A DNA stretch of 15,894 nt from Sulfurimonas sp. (GCA_002733945.2 NVXO02000003.1:63992-79885), one strand, 5' to 3'. Counted from the first letter of the stretch, positions 7,891 through 14,985 are shown. Program-made: numbers and translations. The notes: generated by a model not told the origin, from the letters alone.

Positions 7891-8051
7891 AAACTTTTAA
7901 TGATTCAAACATTCAAAAATTAAAAGAGAAGAAGTTTTTGATTTTGCCTTGGGTTGAATACAAAGATGCATATGCATGCTTAGTTAAAAATGGCATTAAA
8001 GAACAAAATATTTTAAGCTGGAATTATTTCGGTGCACATAGTACTGATTAA
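7878..8051 (+). pseudogene. Stranded C-terminal coding remnant in another frame
   Basis: From the stop-free position 7878 to the TAA at 8049-8051, this frame reads 57 codons of protein-like sequence: GKVVETFNDSNIQKLKEKKF, then LILPWVEYKDAYACLVKNGI, then KEQNILSWNYFGAHSTD. It has no ATG or credible RBS at its beginning. Its pattern (hydrophobic strand, PW, helix, NGI, strand) looks like the end of a Rossmann-like domain, as at the tail of some methyltransferases. It overlaps the last 13 bases of the radical SAM gene. One extra G in the GGG run at 7877-7879 would fuse the two frames without a stop. Likely explanations are a frameshift that shortened the radical SAM protein, or an internal deletion that left its tail; a sequencing error is also possible. 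Confidence 0.5.
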
Positions 8052-8083
8052 AATATTGATATAGTCAAAAGGGATAGTCATAA

Positions 8084-9178
8084 ATGAGTGATAAATATAA
8101 TATAGATTCGCATAAACTGATCTACCATCCTGTTGAGGTTTCGAAATGGTATGAAGCAGAGGGTGATTGGGAAAAACAGAAGAAGATTTACCCCATATAT
8201 GTTGAAATAACACCTATAGGTTCGTGCAATCATCGCTGTACATTTTGCTCTGTTGATTATATAGGCTATAAAAGCATTAAGCAAGATGAGGAAGTTTTAA
8301 AAAAGACAATTCGTGAAATGGCAAAACTTGGTGTAAAAAGTATTATGTTTGCAGGAGAAGGGGAACCAACTTTATATAAACCACTTCCAGAAATTCTGAA
8401 TGTTTGTAAAGAAGTAGGTATAGATACCTCCCTTACGACAAATGCAGTAGTAATGGATGCAGAGAGTATAGATAACTATTTGAAAAACTGTAGCTGGATT
8501 AAGGTGAGTATTAATGCAGGTGATAGAGAGACATATGCTGCGGTACATCAGACAAAGGCGGCAGACTTTGACAGGGTTGTAGAGAATCTTACCTTGGCTG
8601 CAAAGATTAAAAAAGAGAAGGGGTATAGCTGTACTGTGGGCTCTCAAATGTTACTACTTCCTGAGAATGTAGATAGTGCACTTAGTTTGGCAAAAACAAT
8701 GAGAGATGCAGGTGTTGATTATCTTGTTATAAAGCCTTATACACAGAGTCTTTACGGAACATCAAGGGTATATGAGGGTCTGACTTATAAGAGTATGATG
8801 TATTTAGAGAGTGAACTCAAAAAGTTAGAGACTTCAGAGTTTAGTGTCATCTTTCGTGCAAACACTATGAAAAAATTAGAAGAGGAGCAGCAGCCTTATA
8901 ATAAGTGTTACTCTACACCATATTTTTGGTCTTATATAATGGCAGACGGCTCCGTTTATGGGTGTAGTGCCTATCTTGGTAATGAGAAGTTTGCTTACGG
9001 TAATATAAATCAACAGAGCTTCAAAGAGATTTGGGAATCACAAAAACGCCAAGAGGGTGTAGCTTTTGTTGAAAATGAACTAGATATCTCTATGTGTAGA
9101 AAAAATTGTCGTATGGATGAGGTCAATCGTTATCTTTGGAAGCTTAAAAATCCAAATCCACATGTCAATTTTATTTAA
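8084..9178 (+). CDS. Radical SAM enzyme with twitch-type (half-SPASM) auxiliary cluster domain
   Basis: 364 residues. Radical SAM cluster CNHRCTFC (Cys48, Cys52, Cys55); GEGEPT (91-96) is the SAM-binding GGE-like strand end. C-terminally a CX13GX4C pattern (Cys275 to Cys294) plus CRKNC (Cys338, Cys342) gives four cysteines, enough for one extra Fe-S cluster. This is the twitch arrangement known from sugar/aminocyclitol enzymes such as BtrN. It ends in VNFI. AAAAGGGA (8067-8074) is a good RBS for ATG 8084. First of eight closely spaced genes, 10 bases before the transketolase N subunit. It shares layout and C-terminal tail with the enzyme at 11725, so the pair is paralogous. Likely oxidises, dehydrates or rearranges a sugar or sugar phosphate in the cytoplasm; the reaction is not known. 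Confidence 0.85.
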   Translation: MSDKYNIDSHKLIYHPVEVSKWYEAEGDWEKQKKIYPIYVEITPIGSCNHRCTFCSVDYIGYKSIKQDEEVLKKTIREMAKLGVKSIMFAGEGEPTLYKPLPEILNVCKEVGIDTSLTTNAVVMDAESIDNYLKNCSWIKVSINAGDRETYAAVHQTKAADFDRVVENLTLAAKIKKEKGYSCTVGSQMLLLPENVDSALSLAKTMRDAGVDYLVIKPYTQSLYGTSRVYEGLTYKSMMYLESELKKLETSEFSVIFRANTMKKLEEEQQPYNKCYSTPYFWSYIMADGSVYGCSAYLGNEKFAYGNINQQSFKEIWESQKRQEGVAFVENELDISMCRKNCRMDEVNRYLWKLKNPNPHVNFI

Positions 9179-9188
9179 GGGAGTAGGA

Positions 9189-9986
9189 ATGCTACAGAGT
9201 GAAGATATACGAAAACAAACTATTAGACTCTCTTGCGAAACAGGAGCAGGACATTTAGCACCAGCACTCTCTACTGTTGAACTTCTCACAACTCTCTTTA
9301 ATGAGTACCTTCAGTTTAATCCTGATAATCCAAAGGATGAGAGTAGAGATAGGTTTGTGATGAGTAAGGGGCATGGTGCTTATGCTTACTATGTAATTTT
9401 AAATGAACTTGGCTTTTTACCCAAGGAAGAGTTAGAAAATTTTAACACAGAAAAAGCATCTATTATGGGATGTTTGGTACAAAATAATGATTATATGATA
9501 GAAGCTTCTACAGGCTCTTTAGGACATGGCCTTCCTTTGGCTGTAGGGATGGCACAATCTTTTAAAATTCAAAACAAAACAAACAGAGTAATCTGTATGG
9601 TTGGTGATGGTGAGATGCAGGAGGGGAGTAATTTTGAAGCAATGATGCTTGCATACCGCTTTAAACTCGACAATCTGCTAGTTATAATAGATGCAAATGA
9701 ACTACAGGCTATGGGAAGAGTAGAAGATGTTGCCCTAGATAATGACAGACTCTCAAAAGTTTTAAGTGGCTTTATAGATAAAAACTACTTTGATATAGAT
9801 GGGCATGATGAGTCTAAAATAGCTGCGGCATATAGAGCATTTTATGAGACAAAAAGTGAGCATTTTAGTATGATTTTTGCTCGTACCATTAAGGGAAAAG
9901 GAGTAGAGCTTTTAGAGGGCTCTTCTAAACACCATTTTCGCTGTCCTACACTCGATGGGTATGTACTGGAGGATGAAGATGAGTAA
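9189..9986 (+). CDS. Transketolase, N-terminal (thiamine diphosphate-binding) subunit
   Basis: 265 residues, the normal size of a split transketolase N half. GAGHLAPALS (19-28), RDRFVMSKGHG (53-63), STGSLGHGLPLAVG (107-120) and GDGEMQEGSNFEA (139-151) with Asn170 in IIDAN are the classic motifs; GDG to N is the Mg-ThDP diphosphate site. Transketolases move a two-carbon ketol unit between sugars. ATG 9189 is chosen: GGAGTAGGA lies directly upstream, and an earlier in-frame ATG at 9117 would run into the preceding gene. It overlaps the C-terminal subunit by 8 bases. Placed among radical SAM and sugar-nucleotide genes, it is more likely dedicated to building a special sugar than to the pentose-phosphate pathway; that is inference from context. 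Confidence 0.9.
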   Translation: MLQSEDIRKQTIRLSCETGAGHLAPALSTVELLTTLFNEYLQFNPDNPKDESRDRFVMSKGHGAYAYYVILNELGFLPKEELENFNTEKASIMGCLVQNNDYMIEASTGSLGHGLPLAVGMAQSFKIQNKTNRVICMVGDGEMQEGSNFEAMMLAYRFKLDNLLVIIDANELQAMGRVEDVALDNDRLSKVLSGFIDKNYFDIDGHDESKIAAAYRAFYETKSEHFSMIFARTIKGKGVELLEGSSKHHFRCPTLDGYVLEDEDE

Positions 9987-10464
9987 GCTAATTTCTAAAC
10001 AAGAGGTTATGAAATACCTCTATCCGTACTTTGAAGAGAATGAGAAGATGGTGCTTCTCGCCGGAGATATGGGCTTTGCTGTACTTGATAGCTACTTTGA
10101 ACATTCAAAGCGTGCTTTTAATACAGGAATAAATGAACAAGCAACAGTTGGAATGGCTGCAGGTATGGCACTGACAGGGATTTCTCCTATTATTTACTCA
10201 CAAGTTCCTTTTATAACTATGCGGGCATTTGAACAGCTGCGTTATGATGTAAATGAACATAATCTTAATATAAAAATAGTTGGAGTAGGGGCAGATAACT
10301 ATTTTGCTCCACTTGGTAGAAGTCACTGCATGGATAGTGATGATATAACACTCATCGGAATTCTTAAAAACTTTTTAATTCTCTCTCCGACAAGAGAGAC
10401 TATAAAAGAGGATATACAAAAGATGATTGACTATGATGGACCTGTCTATATGAGGTCTCTTTAG
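9979..10464 (+). CDS. Transketolase C-terminal subunit, short form with pyrimidine-binding domain only
   Basis: 161 residues, about half of the usual 300-320. It contains the ThDP pyrimidine-binding domain: LLAGDMGF (26-33), FNTGINEQ (47-54) with Glu53 as the glutamate that activates the cofactor, AAGMALTG, then PLGRSHCMDSDDI (111-123) and LSPTRE. After GPVYMRSL the gene stops; the third, transketolase_C domain is absent, and the next gene starts 2 bases later with an unrelated SDR. So the loss is clean rather than a visible frameshift. ATG 9979 has GGAGG (9968-9972) six bases ahead; the ATG at 9973 is too close. It should pair with the subunit encoded immediately upstream to form a two-domain ThDP enzyme. 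Donor and acceptor unknown; pyruvate-type or ketose donors are both conceivable. Confidence 0.85.
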   Translation: MSKLISKQEVMKYLYPYFEENEKMVLLAGDMGFAVLDSYFEHSKRAFNTGINEQATVGMAAGMALTGISPIIYSQVPFITMRAFEQLRYDVNEHNLNIKIVGVGADNYFAPLGRSHCMDSDDITLIGILKNFLILSPTRETIKEDIQKMIDYDGPVYMRSL

Positions 10465-10466
10465 CG

Positions 10467-11456
10467 GTGCGTTATTTAGTACTAGGTAGTAACAGCTTTT
10501 CAGGGGGATCTTTCATCGCATATCTGCTTGAGCATGAGATAGAGAGTGAAGTTTTTGCAGTGAGTCGCTCAAAAGAGTATGAAAAAGCTCTGCTTACATA
10601 TAAAAATCATCCAAAAGCTGCAAATGTTACTTTTTATCAATATGATTTAAACAGAGATTTAGAGCAGATATTATTATTAATAGAAGAGTATAAGATAGAA
10701 TATATAGTAAACTTTGCAGCTCAGGGGATGGTGGCACAGAGTTGGGAGAATCCAGCTCAATGGATAGAAACTAATACTCTATCACTCACAAAACTTTTGA
10801 GCAAAATTTATAAATTTCCTTTTATACAGAGGTTTGTACAGGCCTCAACACCGGAAGTCTATGGAGCATCTTTAGATATCAAAGAGTCAATGTGTATGGC
10901 ACCATCTTCTCCTTATGCTGCTTCAAAGGCGGCAGCAGACATGATGCTTTATAGCTACTTTAAGACACATGCTTTTCCCGTCTGTTTTACCCGTAGTGCA
11001 AATGTTTACGGTAGATACCAACAACTCTACAGAATTATTCCCAAGACTATAATGATGATACATAAATCAGAGCAGTTGGAGTTACATGGAGGAGGTCTTG
11101 CAACAAGAAGTTTTATTCATATTGATGATGTCTCACATGCAACACTAAAAATTCTCAAAGAGGGAAAAAATGGTGAAATTTACCATATTAGTAGTACGAA
11201 GAGTATAACTATTTGTAATTTGGTCGATGTGATATGTCAAGAGATGGGAGTCTCCTTTGAAAAAAGTGTCAAAGTAGGTATTCCAAGAGCTTCTGAAGAT
11301 ACGATTTACCTTATGAATGCAGATAAGTTGGAAAATGAACTCTCTGTCACTCCTCAAGTATCACTGCTTGATGGTATTAGAGATGTGATTGAGTGGATAG
11401 AAAGAGATTTTGAGATACTCAAAGAGTTTCCGGATTTTTATATACATAAACACTAA
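10467..11456 (+). CDS. NAD(P)-dependent epimerase/dehydratase, extended SDR (RmlB-like)
   Basis: 329 residues. Nucleotide-binding loop GSNSFSGGSF (7-16), NFAAQGMVAQSW (82-93), STPEVYG (127-133), catalytic PYAASK with Tyr150 and Lys154, RSANVYGRYQ (176-185), and SFIHIDDV (215-222). The layout is that of sugar-nucleotide 4,6-dehydratases and epimerases. RmlB has Asp-Glu in the STDEVYG stretch; here the Asp position is Pro129 with Glu130 kept, so an epimerase or a GDP-mannose-dehydratase-like mechanism is possible. GTG 10467 is the start, 2 bases after the transketolase stop, with TGAGG (10451-10455) as a distant RBS. Likely acts on the nucleotide sugar made by this operon, creating or using a keto group. 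Substrate unknown. Confidence 0.85.
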   Translation: MRYLVLGSNSFSGGSFIAYLLEHEIESEVFAVSRSKEYEKALLTYKNHPKAANVTFYQYDLNRDLEQILLLIEEYKIEYIVNFAAQGMVAQSWENPAQWIETNTLSLTKLLSKIYKFPFIQRFVQASTPEVYGASLDIKESMCMAPSSPYAASKAAADMMLYSYFKTHAFPVCFTRSANVYGRYQQLYRIIPKTIMMIHKSEQLELHGGGLATRSFIHIDDVSHATLKILKEGKNGEIYHISSTKSITICNLVDVICQEMGVSFEKSVKVGIPRASEDTIYLMNADKLENELSVTPQVSLLDGIRDVIEWIERDFEILKEFPDFYIHKH

Positions 11457-11468
11457 AGGATTGAGAGA

Positions 11469-11747
11469 ATGGATGAACGTTATGAGTCACAAGAGCTTCA
11501 AGAGTGGAAAAAGCTCTCACAAGAGGAACAATTTTCACAGGTGCAAGCTTTAAGTACAAAGTACATAGAACAGTTAGAACCTATATTTGTACGAGATCAG
11601 TCTATTCGAGTAGCTATGCATATACCAAAGAGTGCGTATTATGAAACACTTGTAGATTATGAAAAATATTTAAGAGAAAATTTGGGAAATATTCCACTGA
11701 TTGTTTTAGTTGAGGAGAAAGCAGATGAAAACAAACGTAGACAATAA
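11469..11747 (+). CDS. Small protein of unknown function, 92 residues
   Basis: I do not recognise this protein. It is charged and mostly helical in appearance up to about residue 40 (ELQEWKKLSQEEQFSQVQAL), has IRVAMHIPKSAYYETLVDYEKYL in the middle and a hydrophobic strand NIPLIVLVEE near the end. No cysteines, signal peptide or membrane segment. ATG 11469 has AAAGGA (11455-11460) and GAGAG upstream. Its last 23 bases overlap the radical SAM gene at 11725, whose RBS GAGGAGA (11712-11718) lies within it, so the two are probably translationally coupled. That suggests a partner or helper of the radical SAM or SDR enzyme. Its codon use and setting make a chance ORF unlikely. Confidence 0.65.
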   Translation: MDERYESQELQEWKKLSQEEQFSQVQALSTKYIEQLEPIFVRDQSIRVAMHIPKSAYYETLVDYEKYLRENLGNIPLIVLVEEKADENKRRQ

Positions 11748-12843
11748 ACTTATACTTGATGCAACAAAAATTTATTGGCACCAAGAACGTATAAAAGAGT
11801 GGGAAGAGGGGAAAAGAATAGCTCCGATTACTATAGATATGGCACTGACACGAGCCTGTAATTACGGATGTCACTTCTGTTATGCCCGTCTACAGGAGAA
11901 TGATAGATTTGATATTACCGAGGAGGTGATAGAGAACTTTTTAGTCGATTGTGCAGAGATGGGTGTCAAGGCTATTAGTCTTGTAAGTGATGGAGAGAGT
12001 ACACTCTCTCCTGTGTATGAGTACACTATCATTCGTGGTTCAGAACTTGGAATATCCATGGCAGTCGCTACCCATGGGTACAATACCCGTTATGAATCTT
12101 TAGAGAGAATTTTACCACACTTAACATACCTTAGAGTCAATATATCTGCAGGGGAACCTAAACGCTATGCAGAGATTATGGGTGTAAAAGAGAGCTATTT
12201 TCATCAGGTAGTAGAAAATATAAAAGATATGGTAGAGATAAAAAAGAAAAATAATCTTGATGTCACTATAGGCATGCAGATGGTTCTAATGCCAGAAGAC
12301 GCAGATCAGATTATTCCACTTGCTAAACTTGGAAAAGAGATACGACCTGATTATCTTGTTATTAAACACACGAGTGATAGTGAAGATGGTGCTTTGGGAG
12401 TGGACTACTCAAAATATGCAGCATTGGATTCTCTCTTACATGAGGCAGAAGCTTATAGTGATGAAGAGTACCAAGTAAGTGTCAAATGGTCTAAAATAAA
12501 CAGTGAAGGAAAACGCAGTTATCAGCAGTGTTATGCACCACCATTTCAAATTCAAATATCAGGTTCTGGTCTTATCGCACCATGTGGGATGTTTTTTAAT
12601 GAAAAATATAGTCGTTTTCATATAGGAAATATTACACAAACACGATTTAAAGACATTGTTGCAAGTGATAAGTACTGGGAAGTTATGAACCATTTAGCTT
12701 CGCCAAATTTTGATGCACAAACTATGTGTGGTTCTTTATGTCTACAGCATAAGGTGAATGAATTCCTAGATGATTATAAAAAAGGCAAACATAGTCTCTC
12801 AATACCGACAGGACCAAAACCACAGCACTTGAATTTCATATAG
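11725..12843 (+). CDS. Second radical SAM enzyme with twitch-type auxiliary cluster domain
   Basis: 372 residues from ATG 11725, which has GAGGAGA (11712-11718) ahead; the TTG at 11710 contains part of this RBS and is rejected. CNYGCHFC (Cys45, Cys49, Cys52) binds the radical SAM cluster, VSDGEST (87-93) follows as the GGE-like stretch. CX12GX4C (Cys269 to Cys287) and CGSLC (Cys335, Cys339) make a four-cysteine twitch site. The chain ends in HLNFI, nearly the HVNFI end of the enzyme at 8084; shared segments include LVIK in mid-chain and GNI before the last cysteines. The two are clear but diverged paralogues, so they probably perform two different or successive steps on the same sugar. Product unknown; dehydrogenation (as in BtrN), dehydration and epimerisation are candidates. 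Confidence 0.85.
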   Translation: MKTNVDNKLILDATKIYWHQERIKEWEEGKRIAPITIDMALTRACNYGCHFCYARLQENDRFDITEEVIENFLVDCAEMGVKAISLVSDGESTLSPVYEYTIIRGSELGISMAVATHGYNTRYESLERILPHLTYLRVNISAGEPKRYAEIMGVKESYFHQVVENIKDMVEIKKKNNLDVTIGMQMVLMPEDADQIIPLAKLGKEIRPDYLVIKHTSDSEDGALGVDYSKYAALDSLLHEAEAYSDEEYQVSVKWSKINSEGKRSYQQCYAPPFQIQISGSGLIAPCGMFFNEKYSRFHIGNITQTRFKDIVASDKYWEVMNHLASPNFDAQTMCGSLCLQHKVNEFLDDYKKGKHSLSIPTGPKPQHLNFI

Positions 12844-12853
12844 TAGTATAGAT

Positions 12854-14266
12854 ATGAAAAAAGTATTTGTGAATGGAGATTTTAATATTTTACATCCAGG
12901 ACACCTGCGTTTACTAAAATTTGCAAAAGAGAGTGGCGATTATCTTGTTGTTGGTGTTAATAGTGATAATGGTAATAATAAGAGCATAAGTCAAGAGATT
13001 CGTTTAGAGTCTATTAATGCGACCAGTTATGTAGATGAAGCTTTTATTTTAGAGACATCGGCAGTTGATTACATTAAAAAGATGAAACCAGATATTGTAG
13101 TTAAAGGAAAAGAGCATGAGAATAAAGAAAACTTAGAGTTAGAGACACTCCACTCTTATGGTGGAAAACTTCTTTTTAGCTCTGGAGAGATAGGTTTCTC
13201 TTCTATAGACTTGTTACGACAGGAATTCCTTACTTTGAGTAACAACTTAAAGCATAGTTCAGAGTACTTACAAAGACATAAGCTACAACTTAATAGTTTA
13301 AAAAAATATATGGATGCATTTTCTAGACTTAAAGTCTTGGTTATTGGTGATACAATTGTAGATGAGTACATTACTTGTGAGCCTCTTGGCATGAGTCAGG
13401 AAGATCCAACCATAGTTGTAAGTCCAATAGTTACAAATAAATTTATTGGTGGTGCCGCAATTGTTGCTGCTCATGCTAAGAGCTTAGGTGCTTCGGTGAA
13501 ATTTATTTCAGTAGTTGGTGATGATGAAAACAGAGACTATGTCCAAAAAGAATTAGAGTCTTTGAAGATAGAAAGCTCTCTCTTTTGTGACAATACACGA
13601 CCTACGACACTTAAACAACGATTCCGTGCAAGTAATAAGACACTACTTCGTGTAAATCATTTGAAGCAACATAGTATCTCTAAAGATATAGAAAATGAGA
13701 TATTAAGAAATATAAAAAACCGTATAAATGATGTCGACTTGATTCTTTTTTCAGATTTTAGTTATGGATTATTGACAGATAAGATTATACAACGTATTAC
13801 AAAAATAGGCCTAGAGAAAGGTGTTTTAATGGCAGCTGATTCACAAAGCTCTTCACAGGTTGGAGATATAGCTAAATTTAATAACATGATGTTAGTTACC
13901 CCTACTGAAAGAGAGATACGACTCTCTTTAAATGATTTTAAATCAGGTTTAGTTGTACTTTCAGAAGAACTTGTAAAGAAAACAGCTGCTAAGTATGTGT
14001 TTACAACTCTTGGAGCTGAAGGAATGATGATCTATAATACATCTAAAGATAAACTATTAACAGACAATATTAAGGCTCTTAGTTTAGGAGTAAAAGATGT
14101 AAGTGGAGCAGGGGACTCCTTGTTGACATGTAGTGCTATGGCTCTTGCTGTTGGTGCAGATATTTGGCAAAGTGCTTACTTAGGTTCTATTGCTGCTGCG
14201 ATTCAAGTGAGTCGTGTAGGGAATATTCCAATGAAGCAAGAAGAGATACTTCAAGAGTTAGAATAG
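12854..14266 (+). CDS. Fused nucleotidyltransferase-PfkB sugar kinase (HldE/RfaE-like, domains in reverse order)
   Basis: 470 residues. Residues 1-125 or so are a cytidylyltransferase-like domain (VNGDFNILHPGH, 6-17, with the HxGH motif; DIVVKG 80-85), as in the C-terminal half of HldE. A linker of about 30 residues follows, then a PfkB kinase domain from about 160: VIGDTIVDEY (163-172), MSQEDPTIVV (180-189), FIGGAAIVAAHAKSLGA (197-213), TTLKQR, and GAGDS (418-422) with the catalytic Asp. E. coli HldE has the same two activities and nearly the same length, but kinase first. It should phosphorylate a sugar (or sugar phosphate) at C1 and transfer ADP or CMP to it. ATG 12854 starts 10 bases after the previous stop with no strong RBS; it ends 1 base before the next gene. 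The heptose substrate is a guess from homology. Confidence 0.83.
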   Translation: MKKVFVNGDFNILHPGHLRLLKFAKESGDYLVVGVNSDNGNNKSISQEIRLESINATSYVDEAFILETSAVDYIKKMKPDIVVKGKEHENKENLELETLHSYGGKLLFSSGEIGFSSIDLLRQEFLTLSNNLKHSSEYLQRHKLQLNSLKKYMDAFSRLKVLVIGDTIVDEYITCEPLGMSQEDPTIVVSPIVTNKFIGGAAIVAAHAKSLGASVKFISVVGDDENRDYVQKELESLKIESSLFCDNTRPTTLKQRFRASNKTLLRVNHLKQHSISKDIENEILRNIKNRINDVDLILFSDFSYGLLTDKIIQRITKIGLEKGVLMAADSQSSSQVGDIAKFNNMMLVTPTEREIRLSLNDFKSGLVVLSEELVKKTAAKYVFTTLGAEGMMIYNTSKDKLLTDNIKALSLGVKDVSGAGDSLLTCSAMALAVGADIWQSAYLGSIAAAIQVSRVGNIPMKQEEILQELE

Positions 14267-14267
14267 G

Positions 14268-14972
14268 ATGAGAGCATTACTCTTAGCCGCAGGGCTTGGA
14301 ACTCGTTTAAGACCTATTACTGATTCAATTCCTAAGTGTTTAGTTCCACTCAATGGAAAACCTCTTTTAGAGTACTGGTTGGATAACTTAAGTAGTGTTG
14401 GAGTGACACAGTTTTTGATAAATAGCTCTTATTTACATGAGCAAGTAGAAGATTATGTTAAAAACTCTCCTTATAAAGAACAGATAAGCTTAGTGTATGA
14501 AAGCGAGCTATTAAATACAGCGGGTACTTTACTTAAAAACAGGGACTTCTTTAAAAATGAAGCTTTTATGTTAGTTCATGCAGATAATTTATGTTTTTGT
14601 GATTTTAATTCTTTTTTACAATCGCACAAGAACCGAGATACTAAATATGATATTACAATGATGATATTTCATACTGATACACCATCATCTTGCGGTATAG
14701 TAGAGGTAGATAAAAATTCTATAGTGCAGAACTTTTATGAAAAAGTACAAAACCCACCCTCAAACCTTGCAAATTGTGCTATTTATATATGTGAACCAAA
14801 CATATTTACTTTTTTAGACTCCTTAAAAAAAGAAAACATAGATTTTAGTAATGAAGTACTACCAAAGTACTTAGGAAGAATAAATACTTTTCTTAACGAT
14901 GTATATCATCGAGATATAGGTACAGTAGAAAGTTATGAAATAGCAAAATCTGATATAAAGAAATTTATTTAG
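14268..14972 (+). CDS. Sugar-1-phosphate nucleotidyltransferase (HddC/GMP-like)
   Basis: 234 residues, one NTP_transferase domain. LLAAGLGTRLRPITDSIPKC (4-23) is the GxGTRxxP...PK signature; the PK lysine binds the triphosphate. MLVHADNL (about 102-109) gives the metal-binding Asp. The length matches HddC-type D-glycero-D-manno-heptose-1-phosphate guanylyltransferases and short mannose-1-phosphate guanylyltransferases, lacking a left-handed helix or PMI domain. It starts one base after the fused kinase gene, so the two are likely partners in nucleotide activation of the operon's sugar, although having both an HldE-like transferase domain and this enzyme hints at two separately activated sugars. 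Last gene before the flagellar fliD promoter; no terminator hairpin is evident after it. Confidence 0.85.
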   Translation: MRALLLAAGLGTRLRPITDSIPKCLVPLNGKPLLEYWLDNLSSVGVTQFLINSSYLHEQVEDYVKNSPYKEQISLVYESELLNTAGTLLKNRDFFKNEAFMLVHADNLCFCDFNSFLQSHKNRDTKYDITMMIFHTDTPSSCGIVEVDKNSIVQNFYEKVQNPPSNLANCAIYICEPNIFTFLDSLKKENIDFSNEVLPKYLGRINTFLNDVYHRDIGTVESYEIAKSDIKKFI

Positions 14973-14985
14973 TACAGTGTAACGC

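Noticed and set aside
7966..7977. Perfect 12-base palindrome ATGCATATGCAT between two genes
   Set aside because: Lies inside the protein-like remnant frame, has no paired copy or spacing typical of an operator, and short palindromes of this kind are expected by chance in AT-rich DNA.
8013..8647. Minus-strand open frames across the first twitch radical SAM gene
   Set aside because: Composition is not protein-like and they lie opposite a gene with clear cluster motifs.
9117..9188. Upstream extensions of several starts (9117, 9955, 11710, 6301)
   Set aside because: Each adds residues encoded within the preceding gene without family similarity, and a better-placed ribosome-binding site supports the later start (9189, 9979, 11725, 6316).
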